A program made the position numbers and the translations under genes. Below, piece after piece: positions 49,742 through 59,278 of a stretch of DNA of 64,000 nt (position 1 is its first letter; every line of letters begins with the position of its first letter). The notes beneath the pieces are model-generated. The model ran no database searches. It was not told the DNA's origin and saw nothing but the letters and a program-made list of their open reading frames with translations. The DNA comes from DUTS01 sp050951605 (lineage in GTDB: Bacteria; Bacillota; Peptococcia; DRI-13; DTU073), in assembly GCA_050951605.1 (NCBI GenBank), contig JBMNJJ010000003.1:310001-374000 (forward strand), given 5' to 3'.

Positions 49742-50377
49742 ATGAAGGGGAAGATATGTCCTAATGAGACGGAGCTTATTAAATTAGCGCAGAGGGGGGA
49801 TGAGAAAGCTCAAGAAATATTGTTTAAAAATTATCGCGGCTTTATCTATTATATTTGTCAGGGTTATTTTCTTAAAGATGGTGAACAACAGGACTTGGTA
49901 CAAGAAGCAGCGATAGGCTTCTTGGAAGCCATTAGAGCATATGACTTTACGATGAATGTAAAGTTTCGTAATTTTGCTTTTTTGTGCATAAAACGTGAGT
50001 TAGATTCGGCGGTAAGTCGTTCTAATCGTAAAAAAAGACAGATTTTGAATAATGCCATTTCCATTTATAGTAATCAGGAAAACCATAATACCCGTTTTGG
50101 GTCTTCTTATTATATTAATGAGCATTTACTTAAAGATGAGCAAGATACACCGGAAAATAATCTTATAGAAAAGGAAGGATTTAAAGAATTAATAGTTTTT
50201 TTACAAAAAGAGCTTACTTGTTTAGAGCAGAATGTCTTGCTTTTACGTTTACAAAGTTATAGTTATCGGGAAATTACTGATATTTTAGGTATACAACCTA
50301 AGGCAGTAGATAATGCTATCCAAAGAGTGAGAAGAAAAATTATAAATACTTATGATAAAATAAAGAATGCCTGTTGA
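49742..50377 (+). CDS. sigH: Sigma-70 family factor, SigH-like
   Basis: 211 residues. Region 2 (LVQEAAIGFLEAIRAYDFTMNVKFRNFA) and region 4 (LTCLEQNVLLLRLQSYSYREITDILGIQPKAVDNAIQRVRRKI, quoted in parts) match the SigH (Spo0H) subgroup, including the AVDNAIQRVRRK end. SigH starts sporulation in Bacillus and its gene lies not far from the ctsR cluster there. GGGGTGG precedes the ATG. It is quite diverged, so a related factor is possible. A SigH-type promoter is seen at spoVG in this window. Confidence 0.7.
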   Translation: MKGKICPNETELIKLAQRGDEKAQEILFKNYRGFIYYICQGYFLKDGEQQDLVQEAAIGFLEAIRAYDFTMNVKFRNFAFLCIKRELDSAVSRSNRKKRQILNNAISIYSNQENHNTRFGSSYYINEHLLKDEQDTPENNLIEKEGFKELIVFLQKELTCLEQNVLLLRLQSYSYREITDILGIQPKAVDNAIQRVRRKIINTYDKIKNAC

Positions 50378-50550
50378 ACAGTAAATAGTGATTTATTTTG
50401 TCCGATTACATTTGAGGAGATTAATGGCGTAAAGGTAAGGGAAGGTTAGGAAATGTAAAGAAAAGGCAGCTAATTAAAAATAAACCTTGTTTTTGTTGCT
50501 AGTGCCTACTTGCGTATCTTGATGTAAAAATTGATATAATATAAAGAGAA

Positions 50551-50567
50551 GGTCAGAAAAGGTCAGG
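50551..50567 (+). promoter_or_regulatory. CtsR operator
   Basis: GGTCAGA-AAA-GGTCAGG: the heptad direct repeat with 3-nt spacing of the CtsR box. It lies between TATAAT (50535-50540) and the ctsR start and overlaps the ribosome-binding site, consistent with autoregulation. Confidence 0.85.
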
Positions 50568-50574
50568 TGAGAAA

Positions 50575-51039
50575 ATGAGTTTAGCAAGACAGATTGAGGA
50601 ATATCTCAAAAAACTTTTAATACAACAAGAGGCCATTGAGATTCAGCGCAATGAATTGGCAGAGTTTTTTAACTGTGTCCCTTCACAAATTAATTATGTT
50701 TTAAGTACACGTTTTACTCCTACACAAGGTTATCTTGTGGAAAGTAGGAGGGGAGGAGGCGGTTACGTAAGGATTGCTAAAATTTCTTGGGATGTTTTCC
50801 CACATTATATATTAAAAAACATTTATAAGGAGATGGAGCCTGGTCTAGAACAAAGAGAAGCAGAAGGAGTTTTAAGGCGCTTTTATGAGGAAAAACTAAT
50901 TACTACTCGTGAATATAATATTTTAAAAGCAATCATTAGTAGAGAGACATTGGTAATTGATTTGCCTGAGAGGGACTTTGTTAGAGCCAAAATTATGCAG
51001 GCTGTGTTAACAGCTTTGTGTCGGGAAGATTATCAGTAA
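50575..51039 (+). CDS. ctsR: Class III heat-shock repressor CtsR
   Basis: Represses clp genes; released on heat or after arginine phosphorylation by McsB. 154 residues: winged helix-turn-helix at the N-terminus with the glycine-rich wing (ESRRGGGGYVRI) that senses temperature, and a helical dimerisation domain. AGGTGAG precedes the ATG within its own operator. First gene of ctsR-mcsA-mcsB-clpC. Confidence 0.96.
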   Translation: MSLARQIEEYLKKLLIQQEAIEIQRNELAEFFNCVPSQINYVLSTRFTPTQGYLVESRRGGGGYVRIAKISWDVFPHYILKNIYKEMEPGLEQREAEGVLRRFYEEKLITTREYNILKAIISRETLVIDLPERDFVRAKIMQAVLTALCREDYQ

Positions 51040-51052
51040 AGGGGGATTTAAA

Positions 51053-51568
51053 ATGCAATGTGAAAGGTGTCAGAAAAACCCAGCCAATGTTCACATTACT
51101 CAATATATTAACGGGCAAAAAACAGAAAAACATTTATGTGAACAATGTGCTCAAGAGGAAAAAGTAAGTGTTAAGTTTCCTAAAATTCCGTTATATAATC
51201 TTAATGACCTTTTAGGAGTGTTTTTTAATGAGCCGTTAATTGCCGAGAAAGAAGTTCAAGAAGATATTTGCCCTAATTGTAAGGTTTCTTATCGTAAAAT
51301 TGCTGAATTAGGGCGCATGGGCTGTAGTGAATGTTATTGGCATTTTTCTTCCTATTTAGAGCCTGCTTTAAGGAAAATACACGGTGCTACTATCCATCGA
51401 GGTAAAATTCCACAACGGATGGGGACTTCGTTGCGAGTTAATCGAGAACTAAGTAATTTAAAACATAAATTACGTCAAGCGGTAGAAAAAGAAGAGTATG
51501 AAAAGGCTGCAGAATTGCGAGATCAGATTAAAGAATTAGAAAGAAAAAATGCCGAAGGGCAGGTGTAA
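51053..51568 (+). CDS. mcsA: McsA, activator of protein-arginine kinase
   Basis: 171 residues with zinc-binding cysteine pairs (CERC near 3-6, CEQC near 29-32, CPNC near 74 and a CSEC further on) and a C-terminal UVR domain ([18 protein letters not shown]). It binds McsB and links it to CtsR and ClpC. AAAGGGGG precedes the ATG 13 nt after ctsR. Confidence 0.94.
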   Translation: MQCERCQKNPANVHITQYINGQKTEKHLCEQCAQEEKVSVKFPKIPLYNLNDLLGVFFNEPLIAEKEVQEDICPNCKVSYRKIAELGRMGCSECYWHFSSYLEPALRKIHGATIHRGKIPQRMGTSLRVNRELSNLKHKLRQAVEKEEYEKAAELRDQIKELERKNAEGQV

Positions 51569-51575
51569 ATGGAAC

Positions 51576-52646
51576 ATGATTGAAAAAATTGTTACACGAC
51601 CACAAAGTAATTGGACGAAAGCAGAAGGTCCTCATCATCATATTGTCCTAAGTTCTCGGATACGTTTGGCTAGAAATTTAAAAAAATTACCGATGCCTGC
51701 TTTTCAAAATGAAACATCTGGTTTTACCGTTTTGGAGAAAGTTAGAAATGCAGCTAAAGCTTTAGAACGCCGGGGTAGAAAAAAACTTTATTTTTATCGT
51801 TTAAATGAAATACCTTCTTTGGAAAGACAAATCTTACTGGAAAAGCATTTAATTAGCCCTGAACATAGGCAGGATGGCGTGAATAGAGGTTTATTAATTA
51901 ATGAGGATGAAGCAATTAGTATTATGATTAATGAAGAAGACCATTTACGGATACAGGTTTTTTATCCTGGTTTGCAGTTGGAAAAAGCTTGGGAGTTGGC
52001 AGATCAGTTAGATGACGATTTAGAAAAGGAGTTGGAATATGCTTTTCATGGTAGGAAAGGATATTTAACAGCTTGTCCAACTAATGTAGGAACAGGGCTA
52101 AGAGCTAGTGTGATGGTTCATGTACCAGCATTAGTGATAACACAACAGGCGGGGAATGTTTTTAGGTCTTTAAGTCAATTAGGTTTTACTGTACGTGGTC
52201 TTTATGGGGAAGGGACAGAAGCTACCGGTAATTTGTATCAGCTTTCCAATCAGATTACACTGGGACAAACAGAGGAGGAAATTATTCAAAACTTAACAAC
52301 ATTAACCTTACAGATTGTAGAGAAAGAGGAAAAGGCCAGAAAATGGTTGCTGAAGGAATGTCCATTACAAATAAAGGATCGCGTGGGTAGAGCTTTTGGT
52401 ATTTTGCAAAATGCAGCAATTTTAAATTCCCAGGAAGCTTTGAATTATTTATCTGATGTAAGAATGGGAGTGGATTTAGGCTTTTTAAGCAAGGACTTGT
52501 TGAAAAGTAATTTATGTGAGCTGTTAGTTTTAGCCCAACCTGCTTTTATTCAAAGATATGTAGGTAAAGTTATGGAGGCTCAGGAAAGAGATGCAGCAAG
52601 AGCGCAGTTTTTTACTAATAAATTCAGTAAAAGGAGGGGTAAATAA
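51576..52646 (+). CDS. mcsB: Protein-arginine kinase McsB
   Basis: Phosphorylates arginines to mark proteins for ClpCP. Homologous to phosphagen kinases: [20 protein letters not shown] (N-terminal), [27 protein letters not shown] and [13 protein letters not shown] with the catalytic Cys. The ATG at 51576 gives 356 residues (B. subtilis 363); a longer frame starts inside mcsA. The stop overlaps the clpC ATG by one base. Confidence 0.96.
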   Translation: MIEKIVTRPQSNWTKAEGPHHHIVLSSRIRLARNLKKLPMPAFQNETSGFTVLEKVRNAAKALERRGRKKLYFYRLNEIPSLERQILLEKHLISPEHRQDGVNRGLLINEDEAISIMINEEDHLRIQVFYPGLQLEKAWELADQLDDDLEKELEYAFHGRKGYLTACPTNVGTGLRASVMVHVPALVITQQAGNVFRSLSQLGFTVRGLYGEGTEATGNLYQLSNQITLGQTEEEIIQNLTTLTLQIVEKEEKARKWLLKECPLQIKDRVGRAFGILQNAAILNSQEALNYLSDVRMGVDLGFLSKDLLKSNLCELLVLAQPAFIQRYVGKVMEAQERDAARAQFFTNKFSKRRGK

Positions 52647-55096
52647 TGTTTTCAAGATTTACACGACGTGCCCAACATGTTCTTTACTTAGCTGGGGAAG
52701 AGGCTAAGGTATTAGGACATCCGGCAATTGGTACAGAGCATATTCTTCTTGGTTTATTACGGGAAAACGAAGGGGTAGGAGCGAAAGCTTTAATTAATTT
52801 AGGTCTTGATTTAAACACAGTACGTAGAACGGTTACTGATTTAGTAGCACCTGGTCATGCTTTGCTTAATAAAGTAAGTATTACTCCTCGGGCTAAAAGA
52901 GTAATTGAATTGGCTAATGACGAAGCAATGAGATGGGGAGTTAATTATGTAGGTACAGAGCATCTTCTTTTAGGATTGGTAAGAGAAGGAGAGGGAGTTG
53001 CGGCCCAGGTTTTACTTGATTTAGGCGTAACCGCTGATGCCATTCGCAAACAGGTTTTTTCACTTTTAGGAGGTGGGGCAATACCCGTAAATAAAAAAAT
53101 GTCGGGTAAAGCTGGTGTAGGTAAAGATAAACAAACCCCTACCTTAAATGAATATGGCCGCGATCTTACGGAATTAGTTCAGGAAGGGAAGATTGACCCG
53201 GTGATTGGTCGTACTAAAGAAATTGAACGTGTAATCCAGGTATTAAGTCGGAGAACAAAAAATAATCCGGTCTTAATTGGGGATCCTGGTGTAGGAAAAA
53301 CGGCTATTGCTGAAGGTCTAGCTCAGTATATTGTACAAGGGAAAGTTCCGGAAACAGTTAAAGGGAAACGAGTCGTATCTTTGGACATGGGTGCTTTAGT
53401 GGCAGGTTCTAAGTATCGTGGTGAATTTGAAGAACGTTTAAAGAAAATAATTGAAGAGATTCGGGAAAACGGGAATGTAATTCTTTTTATTGATGAAATG
53501 CACACACTTGTTGGGGCGGGAGCTGCGGAAGGAGCAATTGATGCTGCTAATATTCTTAAGCCGGCTTTAGCAAGAGGTGAGTTGCAAGCGATTGGGGCGA
53601 CAACGATTGATGAGTATAGAAAATATGTAGAGAAAGATGCGGCATTAGAACGTCGCTTTCAACCAATTATGGTGGAAGAGCCGACTGAAGAGGTAGCTTT
53701 ACAAATTTTAGAGGGGTTAAGAGACCTTTATGAAGCTCATCACCGGGTGAAGATTACTGATAAAGCTTTACAAGCTGCAGTAGATTATTCAGTTAGATAT
53801 ATTACTGATAGATTTCTTCCTGATAAAGCAATTGACTTAATTGATGAAGCTGCTTCAAAGGTAAGACTGCAAGGTTTTACTACTCCGCCTGATATGCATG
53901 AATTGGAGCAGGAGATGGAAAATTTGAATAAGGAAAAAGAAGCGGCAATTATTAGTCAGGAATATGAAAAAGCGGCTGAACTTAGAGATGAGGAGCAGAA
54001 GTTGCGCCGAGAATTGGAAACGGTCAAGGCTAAATGGGAACAAGAAAAAAGTCAAAAAACCCAAAATGTTACTGAGGAAGAAATAGCACAAGTAGTTTCC
54101 AGTTGGACGGGTATTCCGGTACAACAGCTGGCTAAAGAAGAAACAGAACGTCTTTTACAGATGGAGGAATTACTTCATCAGCGAGTTATTGGTCAGGATG
54201 AAGCGATTAAAGCTATCTCCAGAGCAATAAGAAGAGCTAGTACCGGTCTTAAAGATCCGAAAAGACCTATTGGTTCCTTTATTTTTGCCGGACCGACAGG
54301 GGTAGGGAAAACTGAATTAGCTAAAGCTTTGGCAGAAATTCTTTTTGGTGATGAAGAAGCTATTGTGAGATTGGATATGTCGGAATATATGGAGAAACAT
54401 ACTGTAGCTCGGCTAATTGGAGCTCCGCCCGGTTATGTAGGTTATGATGAAGGCGGGCAATTGACGGAAGCAGTTAGACGTAAGCCTTATTCAGTTATTT
54501 TATTAGATGAAATTGAAAAGGCTCATACAGATGTGTTTAATACTTTACTTCAAGTGATGGAAGATGGCCGTCTTACTGACGCTAAAGGTCGTACTGTTAA
54601 TTTCCGTAATACGGTCATTATTATGACTTCTAATTTAGGTGCCAGTACTATTGGAAAAGAAACAACAGTAGGTTTTGTGACGACAGAAGATGCCAAAGAT
54701 GAGCATGAACGGATGAAAAATAAGATTATGGCCGAAATAAAGAAAGCATTCAGACCTGAGTTTTTGAATCGTCTTGATGAGATTATTGTTTTCCATTCTT
54801 TAAATAAGGATCAGCTTAAAAAGATTGTAACTTTGATGATTGATAATGTTATTAAACGTTTAACAGAACAAGAAATTGAAGTTGAAGTAACGGATCAGGT
54901 GAAAGAAGTAATTATCAAAGAAGGTTATAATCCTACTTTTGGCGCAAGACCATTAAGAAGAGCTATTCAGCGGACTGTTGAAGACCGTTTATCAGAGGAA
55001 TTATTGAAACAAACTTTTCAAAAAGGAGATAAAGTGATTGTTGACGCTGTAGATGGCAAAATTATTGTACGTGCTGAAGCGCGTACAGAGGTGTAA
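52646..55096 (+). CDS. clpC: ATP-dependent Clp protease ATPase subunit ClpC
   Basis: AAA+ unfoldase for ClpP. 816 residues: two Clp-N repeats (about 5-65 and 80-145), first AAA module with GDPGVGKTA near 213, the UVR-containing middle domain ([18 protein letters not shown] near 440-460), second AAA module with GPTGVGKTE near 549, and D2-small domain ([13 protein letters not shown]). Translationally coupled to mcsB (TAATG). A long hairpin terminator follows. Confidence 0.97.
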   Translation: MFSRFTRRAQHVLYLAGEEAKVLGHPAIGTEHILLGLLRENEGVGAKALINLGLDLNTVRRTVTDLVAPGHALLNKVSITPRAKRVIELANDEAMRWGVNYVGTEHLLLGLVREGEGVAAQVLLDLGVTADAIRKQVFSLLGGGAIPVNKKMSGKAGVGKDKQTPTLNEYGRDLTELVQEGKIDPVIGRTKEIERVIQVLSRRTKNNPVLIGDPGVGKTAIAEGLAQYIVQGKVPETVKGKRVVSLDMGALVAGSKYRGEFEERLKKIIEEIRENGNVILFIDEMHTLVGAGAAEGAIDAANILKPALARGELQAIGATTIDEYRKYVEKDAALERRFQPIMVEEPTEEVALQILEGLRDLYEAHHRVKITDKALQAAVDYSVRYITDRFLPDKAIDLIDEAASKVRLQGFTTPPDMHELEQEMENLNKEKEAAIISQEYEKAAELRDEEQKLRRELETVKAKWEQEKSQKTQNVTEEEIAQVVSSWTGIPVQQLAKEETERLLQMEELLHQRVIGQDEAIKAISRAIRRASTGLKDPKRPIGSFIFAGPTGVGKTELAKALAEILFGDEEAIVRLDMSEYMEKHTVARLIGAPPGYVGYDEGGQLTEAVRRKPYSVILLDEIEKAHTDVFNTLLQVMEDGRLTDAKGRTVNFRNTVIIMTSNLGASTIGKETTVGFVTTEDAKDEHERMKNKIMAEIKKAFRPEFLNRLDEIIVFHSLNKDQLKKIVTLMIDNVIKRLTEQEIEVEVTDQVKEVIIKEGYNPTFGARPLRRAIQRTVEDRLSEELLKQTFQKGDKVIVDAVDGKIIVRAEARTEV

Positions 55097-55106
55097 ATTA
55101 ATATAG

Positions 55107-55153
55107 GAAGGGGTTGTTTCGTAACTAGATTACGAGACAGCCCCTTTTTTTAT
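55107..55153 (+). terminator. Terminator of the ctsR operon
   Basis: AAGGGGTTGTTTCGTAA pairs with TTACGAGACAGCCCCTT; seven T follow. Confidence 0.93.
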
Positions 55154-55215
55154 TTTTGGATTTATTGCATAAGAAGAGAAGAAAAGGGGGGATTCCCCCA
55201 GAGTCTGTGTGGAGA

Positions 55216-55280
55216 TGTCGGAAAATTTTTTAGAATACGCCGCTATTATTACATTTTTTTCCATATATGTTTGGTATAAT
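55216..55280 (+). promoter_or_regulatory. Promoter region of the sipW cluster
   Basis: TGTCGGAAAATTTTTT (55216-55231) and AATACGCC (55234-55241) recur, in the same order, upstream of spoIIE (26690 and 26720). An extended -10, TTGGTATAAT (55271-55280), follows. The first motif resembles a Spo0A box with one mismatch; this link is inferred. Confidence 0.45.
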
Positions 55281-55346
55281 CGAAGTGGATTTTTTTGGTA
55301 GAAAGGTAAAACACCTAAATTAAAAGGGGAATTTCGGAGGAGAATG

Positions 55347-55838
55347 ATGGTTAGGGGAAAAATAGTACAGTGTTTTTTTAGTTTGGTTACAGTTTTTCTG
55401 GTGCTGATTATAGTAAGTTTAGGTGTTACTATACTAGGGTTTCAGCTCATGACTGTTTTATCCGGAAGTATGGAACCGGCTCTTAAAGCAGGTGATGTGA
55501 TTGTTATCAATGAGACTGTTCCTGAGAAAATTAAGGTAGAGGATATTATAACTTATCAGGTGGCAGAAGAGGTCGTTGTTACTCATCGTGTGAAGGAAAT
55601 TGTGTCTTCAGCAGAGGGAATTAGGTTTAAAACGAAAGGTGATGCCAATAAGATTGAGGATGGGTTATTAATTGAGGAGGAACAATTGTTAGGGCGTGTT
55701 GTGCTTAGAATTCCTTATGGTGGATATCTAGCCAATTTTGTACGTAGTAGACTAGGTTATGCATTTTTTATAGTAATACCTGTAGTTATACTGTTTTGTG
55801 AGGAAGCTAAAAGAATTCTTGGTTTAGTTAGGAAGTAA
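55347..55838 (+). CDS. sipW: Signal peptidase I of the SipW (ER) type
   Basis: 163 residues with a transmembrane helix at each end. Catalytic Ser41 lies in LSGSMEPAL; the second catalytic position is His80 (VVVTHRV) where prokaryotic-type enzymes have Lys, which defines the ER/archaeal SipW type. In Bacillus SipW processes TasA and TapA. Two proteins with matching WFTS-type signals follow downstream. ATG at 55347 is chosen for spacing to GGAGG. Confidence 0.93.
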   Translation: MVRGKIVQCFFSLVTVFLVLIIVSLGVTILGFQLMTVLSGSMEPALKAGDVIVINETVPEKIKVEDIITYQVAEEVVVTHRVKEIVSSAEGIRFKTKGDANKIEDGLLIEEEQLLGRVVLRIPYGGYLANFVRSRLGYAFFIVIPVVILFCEEAKRILGLVRK

Positions 55839-55993
55839 AATTTGAGTAGCAGGCTCTTTTTTTTATCACATCATATGGAAAATAATGTAAGAAAGGAGGG
55901 CAAAGTGACCGATGTAAGAGTACAGGGAGGTGAGTAGTGCTTTAGATAGTTGTTGTTTTAAGTAAAATGTTAAAATTTAAGGAGGATTTTAAA

Positions 55994-56791
55994 GTGCGAA
56001 AAAGAGTATTAATTAGTTTGTTGTTAATGGGGATTTTGGTTTTAGGTATAGGGATAGGGACCTATGCTTGGTTTACCAGTGAGGCTAGTAGTAAAGGGAA
56101 TGTTTTTACAGCGGGGATTTTAGAAGTAGGGTTAAGTGGTGATGGAGAAACTGAACTTGATTTTGGTTGTACTGAAAATATGCAACCCGGGGATGAAACA
56201 GAAGAGGTACAAATGGTAATTTCTAATGAGGGCAATCTTGATTTAGCTTGGTTTGGTTATTTTAAGATTGAACCAGTTGATGCAGAAAAAAGCTCAAGAC
56301 TATTAAGAGCTATTTATATTAAGAATGCGCAAATGGAATTTTTAAATCCCGAAGAAGGTGTTTGGGAACCAATCGATCAATATATCACAGACGGCAAAGG
56401 CAGTGGTCCTTATCCTGGTACATATAATGATATGGCAGCAGCTGATCCTTTCGGAGTAATTTCTTTAAATTCGTGGATGAATGGTGAATATGCGAATGTC
56501 ATGGGCATGGGTAAGGGTGTACAAACCGGTGCTTTAAGACCCGGTTATAAATATCGTTTAACCTTACAATTTGGGTTTGCTCCCGAGGCGGGGAACGCTT
56601 ATCAGGGGGATCAGGCTAGTGCTTTGAACATTAAATATGTTGTAAAGGCAACACAAGTGAAAGAGGGTGCCTTAGCGGCGATAGATGCTAATGATAAGGT
56701 AATTTCTATTGGTTCTATTCCTAGTCAGATGGAGTGGCTGAATGCACAACTGGTTAAGCAAGCAGATGAGTCTGTAGAGGAACCGGTATAA
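55994..56791 (+). CDS. TasA/CalY-like SipW-dependent secreted protein
   Basis: 265 residues, similar in length to B. subtilis TasA (261). The signal region (RKRVLISLLLMGILVLGIG, then TYAWFTSEASSKGN) is the SipW-dependent type. A beta-sandwich follows (FTAGILEVGLSG, MQPGDETEEVQMVISNEGNLDLAWFGYF in part), as in TasA/camelysin fibre proteins. The start is GTG at 55994, 8 nt behind AAGGAGG; the upstream ATG (55967) precedes that site. Probable major subunit of a surface fibre; inferred from family and context. Confidence 0.85.
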   Translation: MRKRVLISLLLMGILVLGIGIGTYAWFTSEASSKGNVFTAGILEVGLSGDGETELDFGCTENMQPGDETEEVQMVISNEGNLDLAWFGYFKIEPVDAEKSSRLLRAIYIKNAQMEFLNPEEGVWEPIDQYITDGKGSGPYPGTYNDMAAADPFGVISLNSWMNGEYANVMGMGKGVQTGALRPGYKYRLTLQFGFAPEAGNAYQGDQASALNIKYVVKATQVKEGALAAIDANDKVISIGSIPSQMEWLNAQLVKQADESVEEPV

Positions 56792-56853
56792 AGTTGACTT
56801 AGTTCTATAAATAATCGTCAGGTAATTATTTTTTTAAGGAAGGGGAGGAAGTG

Positions 56854-58053
56854 ATGAGGCAAAGTATATCCTTAAAGAAAAGTCTGATTGTACTCTGCTT
56901 TTTATTTTCCTTATGTGTCGGCATATGTTTAGCGGGAGGTACAGGGAAAGTATTTGCTGCTACTCAAGCTGAGGTCACTTTAGAACTTCAAGAAGGGCAG
57001 TTCCAAGGCACACCGCTTTTTCAGGAAAAAGGCAGTAATGGGGAGCAGGTTCTCTGGGAGCCGGGCATGGAAAAGGGTGGGATGATCAATCTTAAAAACA
57101 AATGTTCTGAGTCTGTGCAGCTGAAAAATGTGGCTATAACGCTTCAACTAGAGAAATTAGAGAACGGTGTTTATCAGCAGGTAAAGGATTCTACTTTATA
57201 TGATCTATATGCTCAGAATATGAATTTACAGATTATTAAAAAGCAGGGCAAGATTTTCGGGGAGACAATTTGTGAGCAGAATTTTTATAAATTGTTATAT
57301 GAACCTGGAAGTTCGATTAGACCGGGTTATACTTTGCCTTCATCAGTAAAACTACAAATCGCTAAGGGTGATACTCTTTCTTTAGAATATCGTGTAAAAA
57401 TGGCTGAAGAAGCTGATAACAGATTACAGGGTTTAAAAGCTACCGTTGATTTTTTGATTAATGTTGAAGGGAAAGAATCTTCTAATGGTGGTGGCACAAC
57501 AGAACCAGGGAGTTCTTCCGGGCAAAGTTCTAGTCATTGGGTCCATAATTGTATTCGGGTTTTGACTTGGCGAGGAATTATTCCTACTTACTCTAATGAG
57601 GCAATTAGAGAGGACGACTATCTTACTAGGGCGGAAGCGGCAGAGTTAATGGTAAGAGCATTAGAACTAGAGATAACAATTAATGATAACTCTCCTTATC
57701 TTGATACCTTACCGCAAGAACAGCGCGGGTTTATTCTTACAGCAACAGAAAAAGGTATTTTTAAAGGTTATTCGGGAGGGAGGTTTTTACCTAATCAGCA
57801 CATTACTCGGGAAGAAATGACTTGTGTTTTGATTAGAGCTTTTCATAAAAAATTGCAAGAACCTTTTAAATTAAATTTCATAGACCAAGAACAGATTAGT
57901 AAGTGGGCGCTTCGTGACGTTAAGACCGGAGTCCAGAATAAAGTAATCTTTGGTTACCCAGATCAATCTTTTCGACCACAGGCGAATATTACAAGGGCAG
58001 AGGTATTTGCTATTGTTTGTCGTTTATTGGGCTTACATCTAGAACATGGCTAG
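56854..58053 (+). CDS. SLH-domain protein with TasA-like N-terminal domain
   Basis: 399 residues. A Sec signal ends at VFAA. The mature N-terminal part (about 35-205) looks like a TasA/TapA-type beta domain (LWEPGMEKGGMINLKNK). A Gly/Ser-rich linker (GGGTTEPGSSSGQSSSHW) leads to three SLH repeats with LTRAEAAELM (near 256), ITREEMTCVL (near 317) and ITRAEVFAIV (near 378), which bind pyruvylated wall polymer. It may fix the fibre to the wall, in place of TapA. ATG 56854 follows GGGGAGG. Confidence 0.85.
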   Translation: MRQSISLKKSLIVLCFLFSLCVGICLAGGTGKVFAATQAEVTLELQEGQFQGTPLFQEKGSNGEQVLWEPGMEKGGMINLKNKCSESVQLKNVAITLQLEKLENGVYQQVKDSTLYDLYAQNMNLQIIKKQGKIFGETICEQNFYKLLYEPGSSIRPGYTLPSSVKLQIAKGDTLSLEYRVKMAEEADNRLQGLKATVDFLINVEGKESSNGGGTTEPGSSSGQSSSHWVHNCIRVLTWRGIIPTYSNEAIREDDYLTRAEAAELMVRALELEITINDNSPYLDTLPQEQRGFILTATEKGIFKGYSGGRFLPNQHITREEMTCVLIRAFHKKLQEPFKLNFIDQEQISKWALRDVKTGVQNKVIFGYPDQSFRPQANITRAEVFAIVCRLLGLHLEHG

Positions 58054-58071
58054 AAGGGAAGAACTATTACG

Positions 58072-58950
58072 ATGAGAAAAAAAAGATTCAAGCAACATCA
58101 TCGCTATAAGAAGTTAATTCTTAGAGGCATTTGTTTGTTTTTTGCCGGGATTATTGTTAATTTTGCTTTTCTTTTTAGTACAGATACTTTGTCCTGGTTT
58201 ACTTCAGCACGTTCCGCTTGTTTACATGTTAAGGCGGCAACAACTGCTGACCTTATTGAGAAAATTAGTGTAGAGGAGCGCAATCCTCAGGAGATTAGGA
58301 TAAAGAAAGCTGCTAACTATATCGGCACTCCTGTTCTTTATTTTGCGATCGAAGGGGAAGCTTTGGAGTATTTAGCACATCTTAATCCGATTAAATTGGA
58401 TACCCATGAGGAAATAAGTGTTCCTTTAAAACCACGTGTACAACTTCATCAGTTTTTTAAGCTTGTCAATAAAAAGAATAATATAACGGGTACATTGAGG
58501 ATAAAATATTTGAATGAGTTTATCGATGAAGAGTTTTCGTTCACTTATACCAATAGGTTTTTATTAGATTGCTTTATTCAAAGTCTTCAGGACGGGTTAA
58601 AGGATAAAATGAGAGGTACTAGAGGAACTTCTTTATTAAAGGGGCAGGACGAGCTCAATTCTCTTTTACACTATATAGTTGAGCAAACGGGTTGGGAAGC
58701 GATATCGGAAATTTTAGAGGAGAAAAGACCGTTAGAGGTAAGAATTAATAAGCCATTAATAGATAGTGGTAGTAATGGTAATTCTTCAGAGTTAGAAAAT
58801 GATAGTTATGTTGAAAAGGAGAATTGTGCTAATCAAGATGGGTTGCTTGATATTAGTGATGATATTAAGACGTTAGAAGAAGAGGGTTCGGCTGAACAGG
58901 AAGAAGTTTGCGTAGAAATTATTTCGGAAGCTAATGAGGATGAAGGCTGA
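58072..58950 (+). CDS. Secreted protein with SipW-type signal, unknown function
   Basis: Not recognised as a family. 292 residues: basic N-terminus, hydrophobic helix (about 16-36), then LSWFTSARSA, resembling the WFTS cleavage region of the TasA-like protein upstream. A predicted beta-rich domain (about 55-165) is followed by helices and a strongly acidic tail. It starts 18 nt after the SLH gene, so it belongs to the same unit. A second acidic frame overlaps the end (58940-59110), so the tail may be truncated by a frameshift. Confidence 0.75.
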   Translation: MRKKRFKQHHRYKKLILRGICLFFAGIIVNFAFLFSTDTLSWFTSARSACLHVKAATTADLIEKISVEERNPQEIRIKKAANYIGTPVLYFAIEGEALEYLAHLNPIKLDTHEEISVPLKPRVQLHQFFKLVNKKNNITGTLRIKYLNEFIDEEFSFTYTNRFLLDCFIQSLQDGLKDKMRGTRGTSLLKGQDELNSLLHYIVEQTGWEAISEILEEKRPLEVRINKPLIDSGSNGNSSELENDSYVEKENCANQDGLLDISDDIKTLEEEGSAEQEEVCVEIISEANEDEG

Positions 58951-59110
58951 GGCCAGTGAGGATAGAGTTAGTGGTGAGGCGGATGTTGAAATTTTATTAC
59001 CTGATTACGAGGAAAGTGATAATGAGCCTAAGGTAGAGCCAGAGACGAGCAGTAGTGATGACTTTAACAACAAAGATGATGGTGATGAAAGATTAGAAGA
59101 TAATATGTAA
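58940..59110 (+). CDS. Small acidic ORF overlapping the preceding gene
   Basis: 56 codons from an ATG at 58940, overlapping the previous stop by 11 nt in the +1 frame. The product is as acidic as the tail before it (SEDRVSGEADVEILLPDYEE, then many Asp/Glu). It could be a coupled small gene, or the former C-terminus of the preceding protein separated by a one-base change. No clear ribosome-binding site beyond GAAGCTAATGAGG. Confidence 0.4.
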   Translation: MKAEASEDRVSGEADVEILLPDYEESDNEPKVEPETSSSDDFNNKDDGDERLEDNM

Positions 59111-59164
59111 GTTATTTTTAAGATTAAAAATGGTGTATGTTAAGAGAATGAAGAAGTAATAAAC

Positions 59165-59192
59165 TGGGGGGGTCAGAGGACTCCCTTTTTTG
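59165..59192 (+). terminator. Terminator of the sipW cluster
   Basis: GGGGGTC pairs with GACTCCC over AGAG, followed by six T. Confidence 0.8.
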
Positions 59193-59278
59193 TTTTAAAG
59201 AAGGAATTTGCGGGGGAGAAGCGAAAAAAGTAAAAGAAGAAATATTGATTAGCTATGAAGTGAAATGAGGTTAAAAGT

